NCBI GenBank assembly: GCA_963729695.1
Contig: CAVSOT010000005.1
Span: 1-64,000 of the forward strand
DNA from: PALSA-693 sp963729695
GTDB taxonomy: Bacteria > Actinomycetota > Acidimicrobiia > Acidimicrobiales > Palsa-688
Direction: 5' to 3'
DNA length: 64,000 bases
Made by a program: the position numbers and the translations under genes. Of this stretch, positions 32,745-41,424 are shown in pieces. Position 1 is the stretch's first letter, and the number at the start of each line of letters is the position of its first letter. The notes under the pieces are model-generated. The model saw only the letters and a program-made list of their open reading frames with translations, made no database searches and was not told where the DNA came from.

Positions 32745-33622
32745 CCCCCCAGCCACGCGAATGTGTCATCGGACTTCTCGACTGTGAGATCAACGAGCGG
32801 GATGGCTACCCCAGTAGCTGCGGCGAGTTCCTGTGCGGCTTGCATGTCCTTGTCCACGTTCCGCTGGTAGTTTCGCACCGGGCGCCCAAACTGATCGAAG
32901 GTCTGGCCGCTCATATGCAGACGTATTAGTCCTGAATGGGCTGTTCCAGCTGAGGACGCCTCGATAACGTCAACCAAGGTGTCAGGGTCAATACCGGACG
33001 CGGTGGCAAGTTGGAGGGCCTCGTGCGCCGCACGCCACCGCCCCGCGGTCACGATCTGGTTCGCGAGCTTACACGCCATTCCAGACCCAACCGGTCCGCA
33101 GAAATGAATTCGAGCCGAGAAGTCGTCGAGCAGGGGTCGGATGCGCTCTACCTCAGCGGGGGGTCCCCCGACCAGTGCAATAAGTCCCCGCTCGGCGGCC
33201 TCTCGACCACGTGTGACACCGCAGTCGAGCAACGCGACTCCGTGATCTTCAGACCGCTCGGCTAGTTCCCTGATCACTTCCACAGAGATCGTGGACGTTA
33301 CAACGACGACCAGTCCCGGCCGAGCGCCAGTCAGGATGCCATCGGGTCCGGTAACGACCTCGCGGACCTGTGTGGCATCAACCACCGCGATGAAGATAAC
33401 GTCGCTGGCACCCGCTACCGCTGCGGGTGAACCCAGGTGGGATGGCGGGCCAGGTAGCCCGTCGGAGGCCTCTGGTCGAACGTCATAGACGGTAACCGTT
33501 CGGTTTCGATGTGCGAAACAGGTGGCGATCCCACGACCGATTGTTCCGAGTCCGACGACCCCCGCTCGCAGTCGGTTTGGCGAAATGGGATCAGATAACA
33601 TCTGGTCATCAGGGCCGGGCAT
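32741..33622 (-). CDS. 3-hydroxyisobutyrate-dehydrogenase-like NAD(P)-dependent oxidoreductase
   Basis: A 293-residue beta-hydroxyacid dehydrogenase family member. The GVVGLGTIGRG dinucleotide motif lies near residue 21, DCGVTRGREAAERG is the substrate motif (normally DAPVSGG...A..G), and CGPVGSGMACKLANQ carries the catalytic Lys. The substitution of DAPVSGG by DCGVTRG suggests an atypical substrate. ATG at 33622 is preferred because GAGGAG lies upstream; ATG at 33655 has none. It is coupled to MmgE downstream. Imine reductases belong to the same superfamily, but the Lys argues for a hydroxyacid enzyme. Confidence 0.85.
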   Translation of the reverse strand: MPGPDDQMLSDPISPNRLRAGVVGLGTIGRGIATCFAHRNRTVTVYDVRPEASDGLPGPPSHLGSPAAVAGASDVIFIAVVDATQVREVVTGPDGILTGARPGLVVVVTSTISVEVIRELAERSEDHGVALLDCGVTRGREAAERGLIALVGGPPAEVERIRPLLDDFSARIHFCGPVGSGMACKLANQIVTAGRWRAAHEALQLATASGIDPDTLVDVIEASSAGTAHSGLIRLHMSGQTFDQFGRPVRNYQRNVDKDMQAAQELAAATGVAIPLVDLTVEKSDDTFAWLGG

Positions 33623-33837
33623 CTTGCTATTACTCTCCTCTACTCCGGGGATCATCCGGTAAAATGTGGAGCTCGCGTCTCGGGGCTCCGTGAGGCACTT
33701 GACGGGATATCTGATTGCCCGCTGGGCGCTTCAAAGACGGGACGACGTGAGAAATCGGTGGGGATCAATTGTGTGGTCTGTGCGACTAGCACGAGCGAAG
33801 GCACGCGAGTAAGAGTCCATTAGATAGGTGTCGTTTA

Positions 33838-34737
33838 TCAAGCGTTCGCTCGGCTTTCGGGTGCTATGGCCCGCATGGCTTCTAGCTGTTCCAGGTAGTG
33901 TAAAAGAGATCTTGTAATGAACTGGAGTGATAACGTCGTGGCGCCGGCTTCACGAAGCTGCTCGACGTGCTCGGCTGTCTGGCGCGGGGCACCCTCAGGA
34001 TCGACGATAGTGCTCAAAACGATATCTAGAGGCTTGCTCCGTCGTTCCCACACTTCGGTATCGGCTTCCTCGGCGAGCCAGCGTGACAGGTCGGACGGAG
34101 ACACCGAGTAAGCACTCCAGGCGTCCCCCAGTTGAACAGCGCGTCGAAGAGATTGCCGGGACTGGCCGCCAATCCAAATTGGGACATCTGTTTGGAGTCC
34201 ACAGGGATCGATGACGAGGCCAGAGAACCGGTAGTGAGTACCGATATATTCAGGGCACTCGCGGCCGAATGATACGCGAACCGCTCGAACGGCGTCCTCA
34301 AACCGTGCTACGCGCCCTTCGAAAGGGATGCCAAGCAACTCAAACTCAGGACGGAGGTATCCGATGCCCACGCCCAGATTGAGCCGACCTCCGGATATTC
34401 GGTCGAGGGTTCCGTATCGCTTGGCCACGTCCAGAGGATGATGATAGGAGAGTACCAACACGAGAGTGGTGAACCGGATTCGCGATGTCAGGGCTGCCAG
34501 GTAGCCAAATGTCGCCAGCGAGTCCCAGTATCTCCCTCCTGGCCGATGGCCATGTCCGAATCCCGCATCCCTGTCAAGTGGAACGGCGACGTGCTCTGAG
34601 CATGTCAGGTACTCGAAGCCCAGCTTGTCTGCTGCCTCAGCGATCCGTCCGACGTCATCGATTGTCCCGTTCGCTTCCCAGTCTGCATGCTTGCCCGGGC
34701 TCAGTCGCAGGATGGGTGTTCTGACACCGAATTTCAC
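33838..34737 (-). CDS. LLM-class flavin-dependent oxidoreductase (F420-type)
   Basis: A 299-residue luciferase-like monooxygenase of the F420-dependent TIGR03619-like group: EAADKLGFEYLTCSEHVAVP, LVLVLSYHHPLDVAKRYGTLDRISGGRLNLGVGIGYLRPEFE as the signature, and PIWIGGQSRQSLRRA. These use F420H2 or FMNH2 to reduce or oxygenate diverse substrates. The GTG at 34737 has AGGTGA upstream and is preferred to a GTG three codons earlier. It follows the amidohydrolase on the minus strand with a 151-bp gap. Confidence 0.9.
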   Translation of the reverse strand: MKFGVRTPILRLSPGKHADWEANGTIDDVGRIAEAADKLGFEYLTCSEHVAVPLDRDAGFGHGHRPGGRYWDSLATFGYLAALTSRIRFTTLVLVLSYHHPLDVAKRYGTLDRISGGRLNLGVGIGYLRPEFELLGIPFEGRVARFEDAVRAVRVSFGRECPEYIGTHYRFSGLVIDPCGLQTDVPIWIGGQSRQSLRRAVQLGDAWSAYSVSPSDLSRWLAEEADTEVWERRSKPLDIVLSTIVDPEGAPRQTAEHVEQLREAGATTLSLQFITRSLLHYLEQLEAMRAIAPESRANA

Positions 34738-34888
34738 GTTAGTCACCTCGCTGACCGACTACGCCGGTGCAGCAACAAGTCAGCCGACTGTACGACATGC
34801 GCGTCGTAATCCTGGGGCCCGCGAGGTCCAAGTCTCGAAGTCGCTTTCGTCGGGCGGCAGCACAAGGTTGGTGCTCCGCGCCCAGCCT

Positions 34889-36220
34889 TCAATCGGCTCC
34901 CGTCCAGTATGTGGGAATGAGGCGGCTCGGCAACGGTGTTCTGAGTTGAGCTGGCGTGGGCGCCCCGATGTGCGCGGCGACCGATGCCAGGGCATCCCTG
35001 TCTAGGTGGTAGACCTCGACAGCGGTTTCCCCGAGCATGCGGCGCTGCCAGTATTCATCCACGTGTGCGAAGCAGATTTGCATCGCGACTCGTGTGGAAG
35101 TGGGATCACCTGGTTCCGAGTGGGTCAGGGTGCCCTCCACGTGGGGGTAGTCACCGCCCCACAGCACGTTGTCAGCGAAGCCCTCGCGCACGGCAATCTG
35201 CGTCTCTGGCGGATATCGATGAAGCAGGCTGCTACCGAGGAAGACATTTGCCTGAAAATATTCGCTTGGCGGCCGAGGACACATGTCACCGACCATCCAC
35301 CTCCGCCTTTCCCATGCTTGGTCGTATTCGGTCACCGTGCCGGGCCACCAGGTGGACGGCTGCTGCATGAGCTCGGTGTAGACGAGGCGTAACGAGGCAT
35401 GCCGTTCGAAGACTCCACCAAATATGAACCGTACGAGGGCTCGACGGCTCATCCAACCGCCGCCTTCCAGGAACTTCAGAACACCCTTGAGGGGTCCGTT
35501 CCAGGACTCCGGGTTGACCACGCCGCAGTGGGTGACGAGCGGCATGTCAAGCTCCTCGCACGCTGACCAGAATGGCTCCCACGCGGGATCGTCCACCTCG
35601 CGCATTCCAGGTCGGGGCGCTGGGAAGTTTACGGCCCTCAGACCCGCCTCCCGTGCCTCCCGAACAGCGATCACCGCCCCGTCGATGTTCCAGAGGGGCA
35701 GGTGAGCCAGGCCAACCCGACGCTCAGGCGCCACGGCAGACACATCCGCGAGCCACCGGTTGTAAATCTGTTGGCCGACTGCAACCAACTCCAGGTGATG
35801 GGTGTCGCCGTCCAACCTGGACTTGAAGGTGCTCAGCGGGTCATCTACAAAGGGGAACGGCTGCCCGTTCTGGCTTCCGTGAAAGATCACTTCCGCGGCA
35901 ATCCCATCACGATCCATGTCGTCCAAGCGGGCGGCCATGTCGTAATGCCCAGCCAGCGCGGCATTGTGCCGAGCTCTGAGCGCACGTCCCTGAGCGTCGG
36001 GGTGCCTATTCCCCTCAACGTCCACGTGTACGTGCGTGCCGCCCTCAGGAACAGTGAATTCCCGTACAAACCCATCAAAGTCATCTAAATAGGGGGAGGG
36101 GCAATACGGGCGCAGATCCTCGCGAAGCCTCGGGCCGACGTGACTATCGGCTGTCACGACGGTAATGGGAACAAGTGAGGAGTCCAGAGGAGACGTCGAG
36201 TGTTCAGCGACAACTGCCAT
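34889..36220 (-). CDS. Amidohydrolase-2 family protein
   Basis: A 443-residue ACMSD-like metal-dependent hydrolase or decarboxylase. TADSHVGPR is the metal motif (D25, H27), IYNRWLADV replaces the HNRW motif, LVTHCG has the mid-barrel His, and GGDYPHVEGTLTH gives the C-terminal Asp/His. It belongs to the subgroup of 19670 and 59176. Its upstream region contains the 20-bp palindromic element shared with the binding-protein gene. It precedes the LLM monooxygenase. Confidence 0.92.
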   Translation of the reverse strand: MAVVAEHSTSPLDSSLVPITVVTADSHVGPRLREDLRPYCPSPYLDDFDGFVREFTVPEGGTHVHVDVEGNRHPDAQGRALRARHNAALAGHYDMAARLDDMDRDGIAAEVIFHGSQNGQPFPFVDDPLSTFKSRLDGDTHHLELVAVGQQIYNRWLADVSAVAPERRVGLAHLPLWNIDGAVIAVREAREAGLRAVNFPAPRPGMREVDDPAWEPFWSACEELDMPLVTHCGVVNPESWNGPLKGVLKFLEGGGWMSRRALVRFIFGGVFERHASLRLVYTELMQQPSTWWPGTVTEYDQAWERRRWMVGDMCPRPPSEYFQANVFLGSSLLHRYPPETQIAVREGFADNVLWGGDYPHVEGTLTHSEPGDPTSTRVAMQICFAHVDEYWQRRMLGETAVEVYHLDRDALASVAAHIGAPTPAQLRTPLPSRLIPTYWTGAD

Positions 36221-36654
36221 CTTTTAGACCACCTTTCCGCTTCGCACTGGAAGAGCGTGGGGTAGGAAGGAAGGCTCCGAATTTACGCTCAGATGGTGAG
36301 CGGCGATCGGACCGGTCACTCCGAGTCCCTCCCTCCTAGCCGGTGGATCAACCAATGAATCCAACATTGACATTAGGCTTCCCTCTGTCAGGGCGTCAAG
36401 CTCACTCTGCAGATTCTGATGCCAAATGGCAGGCGCGCCCAAGGGCGTCAACCCGCCCGTCACCTACTTGCAGGCGGTGGCCGTGAAGGCGAACCCCGGC
36501 GGAACCAGCCTGACTCTTGAAGATACTGAGCGAGCACCTGACTCGCCGCCGAACCGTAGCTGTCGCCCGGGCGGACTATTCCGTTGACCTCGCGTCGACG
36601 GATCGCGTTGATCCTGCTTCGGGCAAGGCGCGCTCGGTCTCTCGGCGGTTGCTG
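36221..36654. other. Intergenic region with operator copy and possible relic
   Basis: About 430 bases. It contains the second copy of the palindromic element (36344-36363), 124 bp upstream of the amidohydrolase start. The minus strand at 36600-36464 reads like coding sequence (VNGIVRPGDSYGSAASQVLA, then in another frame LVPPGFAFTATACK with stop at 36464) but I cannot identify a family. It may be the end of a decayed gene. Confidence 0.4.
36344..36363. promoter_or_regulatory. Palindromic element, copy 2 (TGGATC-N8-AATCCA)
   Basis: TGGATCAACCAATGAATCCA matches copy 1 (5078-5097) at 18 of 20 positions. The arm symmetry is one mismatch from perfect. Its placement upstream of the amidohydrolase suggests control by the same factor as the binding-protein gene. 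Confidence 0.45.
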
Positions 36655-37851
36655 TCAGTAAAGCGTGGCGGTGGCGAGGCGAGCGCCTTCGCTGAGAGCG
36701 GCGAGCTTGGCCCAGGCGATGCGAGGTAGGACTTGAGCGGATCCAGCGACGGTGTCGAGGCCGCAGTCCACGCCGGCGAGGATGTTCTCCTTGCCTAGCA
36801 CGTCGGCGAAGCGGCGTATGCGTTCGGCCACGGTTTCGGGGTGCTCGATGATGTTGGTGGTCGAGTCGATGACACCGGGGATGATGACTTTGCCGTCGGG
36901 GACCTTGACGTCTTTCCATATCCGCCACTCCCACTCGTGGCGACCGTTGGCGGCCACGACTCCCAGCCCGGCCGGACGGGCCGTCATCATTAGGTCCACG
37001 ATGTCCTCTAGGGGCAGGTCCTTGTGGTGCGGTGCTTCGTCGGCGCCCCAGCACAGGTGGATGCGCATCTGGTCGGGTTCGATGTTACGAGCCGCATAGT
37101 TTATGCAGTCGATGCCGTGAGCGATCTTCCGGCGAAGGTCGTCTGTGGAGGTGCCCAGGTGTCGCCCATGGGCTGCCCAGTTGCAGTCGAACTGCAGCAC
37201 GATGCCGGCGCCGACGATGGCTTCGTACTCTACCCGCATCGCGTCGCACATGGCTTGTTCGAACTCGTCCTGGGTGGCGTAGTACTGGTTGGTACCCGAT
37301 GCTCCCATACCCATACCGAGGCCGACGGGTGGGACGGCGGACATGAACACGTCAGTGCTTCCAGCTGCCCTCGCCGAGGCCAGCACGTTGTCGATGTCGC
37401 GTGCGAGCGCGGCGGTGTCCGCGTAGGTGATCGGACCGGTAGCCACAGGGGCCAGGACGGTGCGGACGCCCCCCTCTTCTGGGACAGGTGCGATCTTTCC
37501 CCTGAATGCCCAGCGCTCGAAGAACTCTGGGAAGTCCGCTACCTCCGCAGACGGCCCCGGAAGAATCGACTCTGGGGGCGCCTCGATTTCCATTATCGTC
37601 AATCCCCCGAGGCGTTCCAAGAAGTAGTGCATGAAGGACCGCTTGCTCATCTCGCCGTCGTTGACGATGTCGACGCCGGCGTCGACCTGGCGGCGGACCA
37701 CGTCCTCCACCCCCTCCCGCACGGCGGCATCGAATATGGCCCGATCCGGCGTCCGACCCTCGCTAACCTCCTGAAGCATTCCGAGCACCTCCGGGGTGCG
37801 CGGCAGGCTCCCACAGTGGGTGGTGAGGATCCGCTCCGTGCTCCGCTTCAT
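36655..37851 (-). CDS. Cobalamin-independent methionine-synthase-like (MetE C-terminal type) protein
   Basis: A 398-residue single-domain member of the MetE/epoxyalkane:CoM-transferase superfamily. It has TTHCGSLPR near the N-terminus, VNDGEMSKRSF, IHLCWGADE with zinc His/Cys positions, and LAGVDCGLDT carrying the C-terminal zinc Cys. Full-length MetE is about 750 residues; free-standing C-terminal types often act on thiols or demethylate other substrates. With no methionine genes nearby and a catabolic setting, a thiol- or epoxide-related role is possible but unproven. It is monocistronic. Confidence 0.82.
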   Translation of the reverse strand: MKRSTERILTTHCGSLPRTPEVLGMLQEVSEGRTPDRAIFDAAVREGVEDVVRRQVDAGVDIVNDGEMSKRSFMHYFLERLGGLTIMEIEAPPESILPGPSAEVADFPEFFERWAFRGKIAPVPEEGGVRTVLAPVATGPITYADTAALARDIDNVLASARAAGSTDVFMSAVPPVGLGMGMGASGTNQYYATQDEFEQAMCDAMRVEYEAIVGAGIVLQFDCNWAAHGRHLGTSTDDLRRKIAHGIDCINYAARNIEPDQMRIHLCWGADEAPHHKDLPLEDIVDLMMTARPAGLGVVAANGRHEWEWRIWKDVKVPDGKVIIPGVIDSTTNIIEHPETVAERIRRFADVLGKENILAGVDCGLDTVAGSAQVLPRIAWAKLAALSEGARLATATLY

Positions 37852-38074
37852 GTAGTCCTCCTCCTGAAGTCATCAGAAATAGCCCGTCAGCCTGCTTGAC
37901 GCTTTGCAACTCATTTTAGGGTGGGCGCGTTGCCGCCCATTTCTAGGGACGGTATCGCCTCTCGCCCAACCCCACGCCCTGGTACGGTCAGGCTCGTATC
38001 ATGGGAGGGATGGATCGTTTACTATCGGTCGGGCTCCCTGGGGCTGACCGCTGGAGGGTGTCGGGAGGGGGGCG

Positions 38075-39907
38075 GTGGTGACGTCGTCGGGTTCGGAGGG
38101 GGTGCCTTCGACGGGTGGCTCGGGTGTTGATGCAGATGGGTTGCGGCGTAGGTACGCCGAGGAGCGGGGCAAACGGCAGCGGGCGGACGGCAATGATCAG
38201 TACCGGGAAGTGGCCGGGCTGTTGTCGGTCTTCGAGGCGGATCCGTTGGTGGAGCGGCCGTTGGTGCGCGAGCCGCTGGACGATGAGGTGGACGTGCTCA
38301 TCGTGGGTGCGGGGTTCGGGGGTCTGCTGGTCGGGGCTCGGTTGCGGGAGGCCGGGGTGGGCCGGATTCGTATCGTGGACAAGGCCGGGGATGTGGGGGG
38401 TACCTGGTATTGGAACCGGTATCCGGGGGTGCAGTGTGACATCGAGTCGTATATCTATCTGCCGCTATTGGAGGAGATGGGGTATGTCCCCGAGCTGAAG
38501 TATTCGTTTGGGCCGGAGATTCTGGCCTACTCGCAGGCCATCGCCCGCCGGTACGGTCTGTACGACCAGGCGTGCTTTCAGACCGAGGTGACCGGGATGG
38601 TTTGGGACGAGGAGTCCCGCCGGTGGGTGGTGGCGACGGACCGGCACGATCAGATGCGGGCCCGGTTTGTCGTCACGGCCAGCGGGCCGCTGAACCGGCC
38701 GAAGTTGCCGGGTATTGCCGGGCTGGAGTCATTTGCCGGGCATACCTTTCACACCAGCCGCTGGGACTACGCCTACACGGGCGGTTCCCGCCAGGGGGTA
38801 TTGGACGGCCTGTCCGATAAGCGGGTGGGGATTATCGGTACCGGGGCCACCGCCATTCAATGTGTGCCGCATCTGGGGGCGGCGGCCGAACACCTGTATG
38901 TGTTCCAGCGGACCCCGTCGTCGGTCGACGAGCGCGGCAACCGCCGAACCGATCCGGCCTGGGCGGCGTCGCTGGCGGCCGGGTGGCAGCGGCGGCGGAT
39001 GGAGAACTTCGCCATCTTGGTGGCGGGCGGCCACCAGGACGAGGACTTGGTCGACGATGGGTGGACTGACATCACCAAGATGGCGGTGTTCTTGGGCCGG
39101 GCGGATGGGGCCGACGCGGTGGACCTGATGACCGCTTCCGAGCTGGCCGACTTCGCCAAGATGGAGCGCCTGCGAGCCAGGGTGGACGCCATCGTCGAGG
39201 ATCCGGCCACGGCCGAGGCGCTGAAGCCGTGGTATCGGGTCTTTTGCAAGCGACCCTGTTTCAACGACGAGTACCTGGATACCTTCAACCGGCCCAACGT
39301 GACCCTGGTTGATACCGACGGGCGGGGCGTGGACCGCATCACCGAGAACGCCGTGGTGGTCGGCGATACGAGCTACCGGGTGGACTGCCTGATCTTCGCC
39401 ACCGGTTTCGAGGTGGGCACTTCCTACATTCGGCGGGCCGGCTTCGACGTGATGGGTCGAGGGGGAGCGCGGCTTTCCGACAAGTGGGCTGATGGTTTGC
39501 GGACCTTCCACGGCTTTCATAGTGCTGGGTTCCCCAACCTGTTCCACTTGGGTGTGACTCAGACCGGCATCACCGTAAACGTCAGCCACATGCTCACTGA
39601 GCAGAGCGAGCACATCGCCTATATCGTCCGCCGCTGCCTTCGGGAGGGTTTCGACATGGTGGAAGCCACCCTCCAAGCCGAAGACGATTGGGTGGCCACC
39701 ATCCGACGGCTCTCCCCCAACAATCAGAAGTTTCTCCAGGAGTGCACCCCCGGCTACTTCAACAACGAAGGCCGCCCCGGCAACCCCCACAGCCTGCAAG
39801 CCGGGCAGTACGGACTAGGCGCCCAGGCCTTCTTCGACCTCCTCCACGACTGGAGAAAAGACGGAACCCTCCACGGCCTCGCCCTCACCCCGGCGATCCG
39901 AATGTGA
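38075..39907 (+). CDS. Baeyer-Villiger-type flavin monooxygenase
   Basis: A 610-residue BVMO. It has an N-terminal extension (1-70) typical of the steroid/cyclopentadecanone monooxygenase subgroup, GAGFGG (78-83), GGTWYWNRYPG, the fingerprint F220-x-G-x3-H226-x3-W230-D231, NADPH loop GTGATAIQ and the C-terminal GFHSAGFPNLFHLG...NVSHML. GTG at 38075 follows a GGGAGGGG run; GTG at 38078 is equally possible. The gene begins with unusually G-rich codons, but no transfer can be asserted. It converts cyclic or linear ketones to lactones or esters using NADPH and O2. Confidence 0.93.
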   Translation: MVTSSGSEGVPSTGGSGVDADGLRRRYAEERGKRQRADGNDQYREVAGLLSVFEADPLVERPLVREPLDDEVDVLIVGAGFGGLLVGARLREAGVGRIRIVDKAGDVGGTWYWNRYPGVQCDIESYIYLPLLEEMGYVPELKYSFGPEILAYSQAIARRYGLYDQACFQTEVTGMVWDEESRRWVVATDRHDQMRARFVVTASGPLNRPKLPGIAGLESFAGHTFHTSRWDYAYTGGSRQGVLDGLSDKRVGIIGTGATAIQCVPHLGAAAEHLYVFQRTPSSVDERGNRRTDPAWAASLAAGWQRRRMENFAILVAGGHQDEDLVDDGWTDITKMAVFLGRADGADAVDLMTASELADFAKMERLRARVDAIVEDPATAEALKPWYRVFCKRPCFNDEYLDTFNRPNVTLVDTDGRGVDRITENAVVVGDTSYRVDCLIFATGFEVGTSYIRRAGFDVMGRGGARLSDKWADGLRTFHGFHSAGFPNLFHLGVTQTGITVNVSHMLTEQSEHIAYIVRRCLREGFDMVEATLQAEDDWVATIRRLSPNNQKFLQECTPGYFNNEGRPGNPHSLQAGQYGLGAQAFFDLLHDWRKDGTLHGLALTPAIRM

Positions 39908-40231
39908 AGGCCGTTAAGAGGTTCGACTACTTCGAATGGTCTTGGTCGACTGGCTCAGATGGGCGGGCCGCCTGCCACAGTACTGCTGTCGGTAGAAGCA
40001 CTCGCAGCGGCCAACGTAGGTATCTTCCGATGTTGGTCAGCTGAGGAAGTGACGGAGCAGTGAGATATAGAGACGTTGCCGAAGGTGACCTGTGGTGCAG
40101 CTCCAGGCCTTCTGCAGCGGAACTCCTGACCATAGAGGGGACCGAGCAGTCCTTGCTACGAGAGCCGCCAGCTGGTTACAGTCCGGGCGTTATCCGTTCG
40201 GGTTCTACGCACTCAAAGAGGGCAGCAGCAG
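39908..40231. other. Intergenic region
   Basis: About 325 bases between BVMO and SDR. I see no gene, hairpin or repeat worth marking; it should contain the SDR promoter. Confidence 0.45.
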
Positions 40232-41056
40232 ATGGCCAATACTTCGAGTAATGCGGTTGAGGCCAAAATCATCGCCGTCACCGGTGCCGCCTCAGGTATG
40301 GGCAAAGCGACGGCGGCCCGCCTGCGGCTGGACGGCCACCAGGTGGTGACGATTGATCTCCACGACGCGGATGTCAACGTCGACCTCCGCGAACGCGATG
40401 ATCGGGTGCGCGCCGTCAAAGAAGTCACCGACTGTTGCGCCGGAGCATTGGACGGCTTAGTGACCTTTGCCGGATTGGTCAGTCTGCCCTCCCGACCCGA
40501 CAGCGACGTAGTCTCCGTCAACTACTTCGGCTCGGTTGAACTCATTAGCGGACTACGTGCAGTGCTTGCGCAAGGCCGCCAACCCGCGGCTATCGCCATC
40601 AGCTCGAATGTCACTACTCACTCGCTGGGGATATCCCGCTCTCTCAACGAAGCCTGCCTGGCCGGTGAGGAGCAGCTCGCCCGACGGATCGCCGACCGGG
40701 TCGGAAACGCCTACGGGGCCAGCAAGACGGCGCTCGCATGGTGGGTGCGACGTAACGCGGTAACCCCTGAGTGGATCGGGGCGGGAATCACCCTCAACGC
40801 CTTTGCGCCGGGCGCCACCGAGACGCCCATGTCCAACTCGATCAAGAATGACCCGGCCATGGCCGAGGCGTACAAGCAATACCCAGTTCCCCTCGGCCGA
40901 TTTGTCCAGCCCGAGGAAGTGGCCGGTATTATCGCTTTTCTCCTCGGTCTGGAAGCTCGCACGTTCGTCGGCAGTGTCGTGTTCGCAGACGCCGGTTCCG
41001 ACGCCCTGCTCCGACCCGACGCCTGGCCGTCCCCAATGGAGCCGGTCCTGGATTAG
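40232..41056 (+). CDS. SDR (3-alpha-hydroxysteroid/coniferyl-alcohol-dehydrogenase-like)
   Basis: A 274-residue SDR of the short-loop subgroup: VTGAASGMGKATAARL (about residues 16-31) and ADVNVDL, in which the second beta-strand and Asp region are shortened as in 3-alpha-hydroxysteroid dehydrogenases. The usual NNAG is replaced by TFAG, and AYGASKTAL is the active site. The C-terminal extension is consistent with the group. GAGGG lies upstream of the ATG. It is located between a BVMO and the epoxide hydrolase-P450 pair. Confidence 0.87.
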   Translation: MANTSSNAVEAKIIAVTGAASGMGKATAARLRLDGHQVVTIDLHDADVNVDLRERDDRVRAVKEVTDCCAGALDGLVTFAGLVSLPSRPDSDVVSVNYFGSVELISGLRAVLAQGRQPAAIAISSNVTTHSLGISRSLNEACLAGEEQLARRIADRVGNAYGASKTALAWWVRRNAVTPEWIGAGITLNAFAPGATETPMSNSIKNDPAMAEAYKQYPVPLGRFVQPEEVAGIIAFLLGLEARTFVGSVVFADAGSDALLRPDAWPSPMEPVLD

Positions 41057-41283
41057 AGGAGGATCGCAAAGCCGTCGAGCGCAGCTTCGCCCGAGTCATC
41101 CAGGGCTTGGGGTCGCGCCAATGCGACACGCTCTACGGTTGATCGCCGCCACTCGGGTTCCCGCCGGTGAACGGTCAGCCGGTCGACTGTTGGCTCCTGG
41201 GTCGTGTCCAGAGAGGCTTGACCAGTGCCGTGGACAATGGTCAGCAGATCTGCCACAGGGGTCGTAGCGGTAAGGTCTTATGT

Positions 41284-41424
41284 ATGGGCGTGAAGCTTCG
41301 GGACCAGGTCAAGATGACTCGGGAGGAGGAGCGGGCGTTTCTCGACGCGCGAGCTGGGGCCCACGCCCCAGCGATGGCCACCTTCAATCGGGAGCTGCCG
41401 CCGGGAGTGAGCGCGCCGACGTGA
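41284..41424 (+). pseudogene. N-terminal relic of a PPOX (pyridoxamine-5'-phosphate-oxidase-like) F420/FMN protein
   Basis: A 46-codon frame begins VKLRDQVKMTREEERAFLDARAG... MATFNREL, the standard start of PPOX-class actinobacterial F420/FMN proteins, then ends abruptly with a TGA at 41424. The usual protein is about 130-150 residues and contains a split beta-barrel that is absent here. The stop overlaps the epoxide hydrolase GTG start, so it may still serve as a translational leader. Confidence 0.55.
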
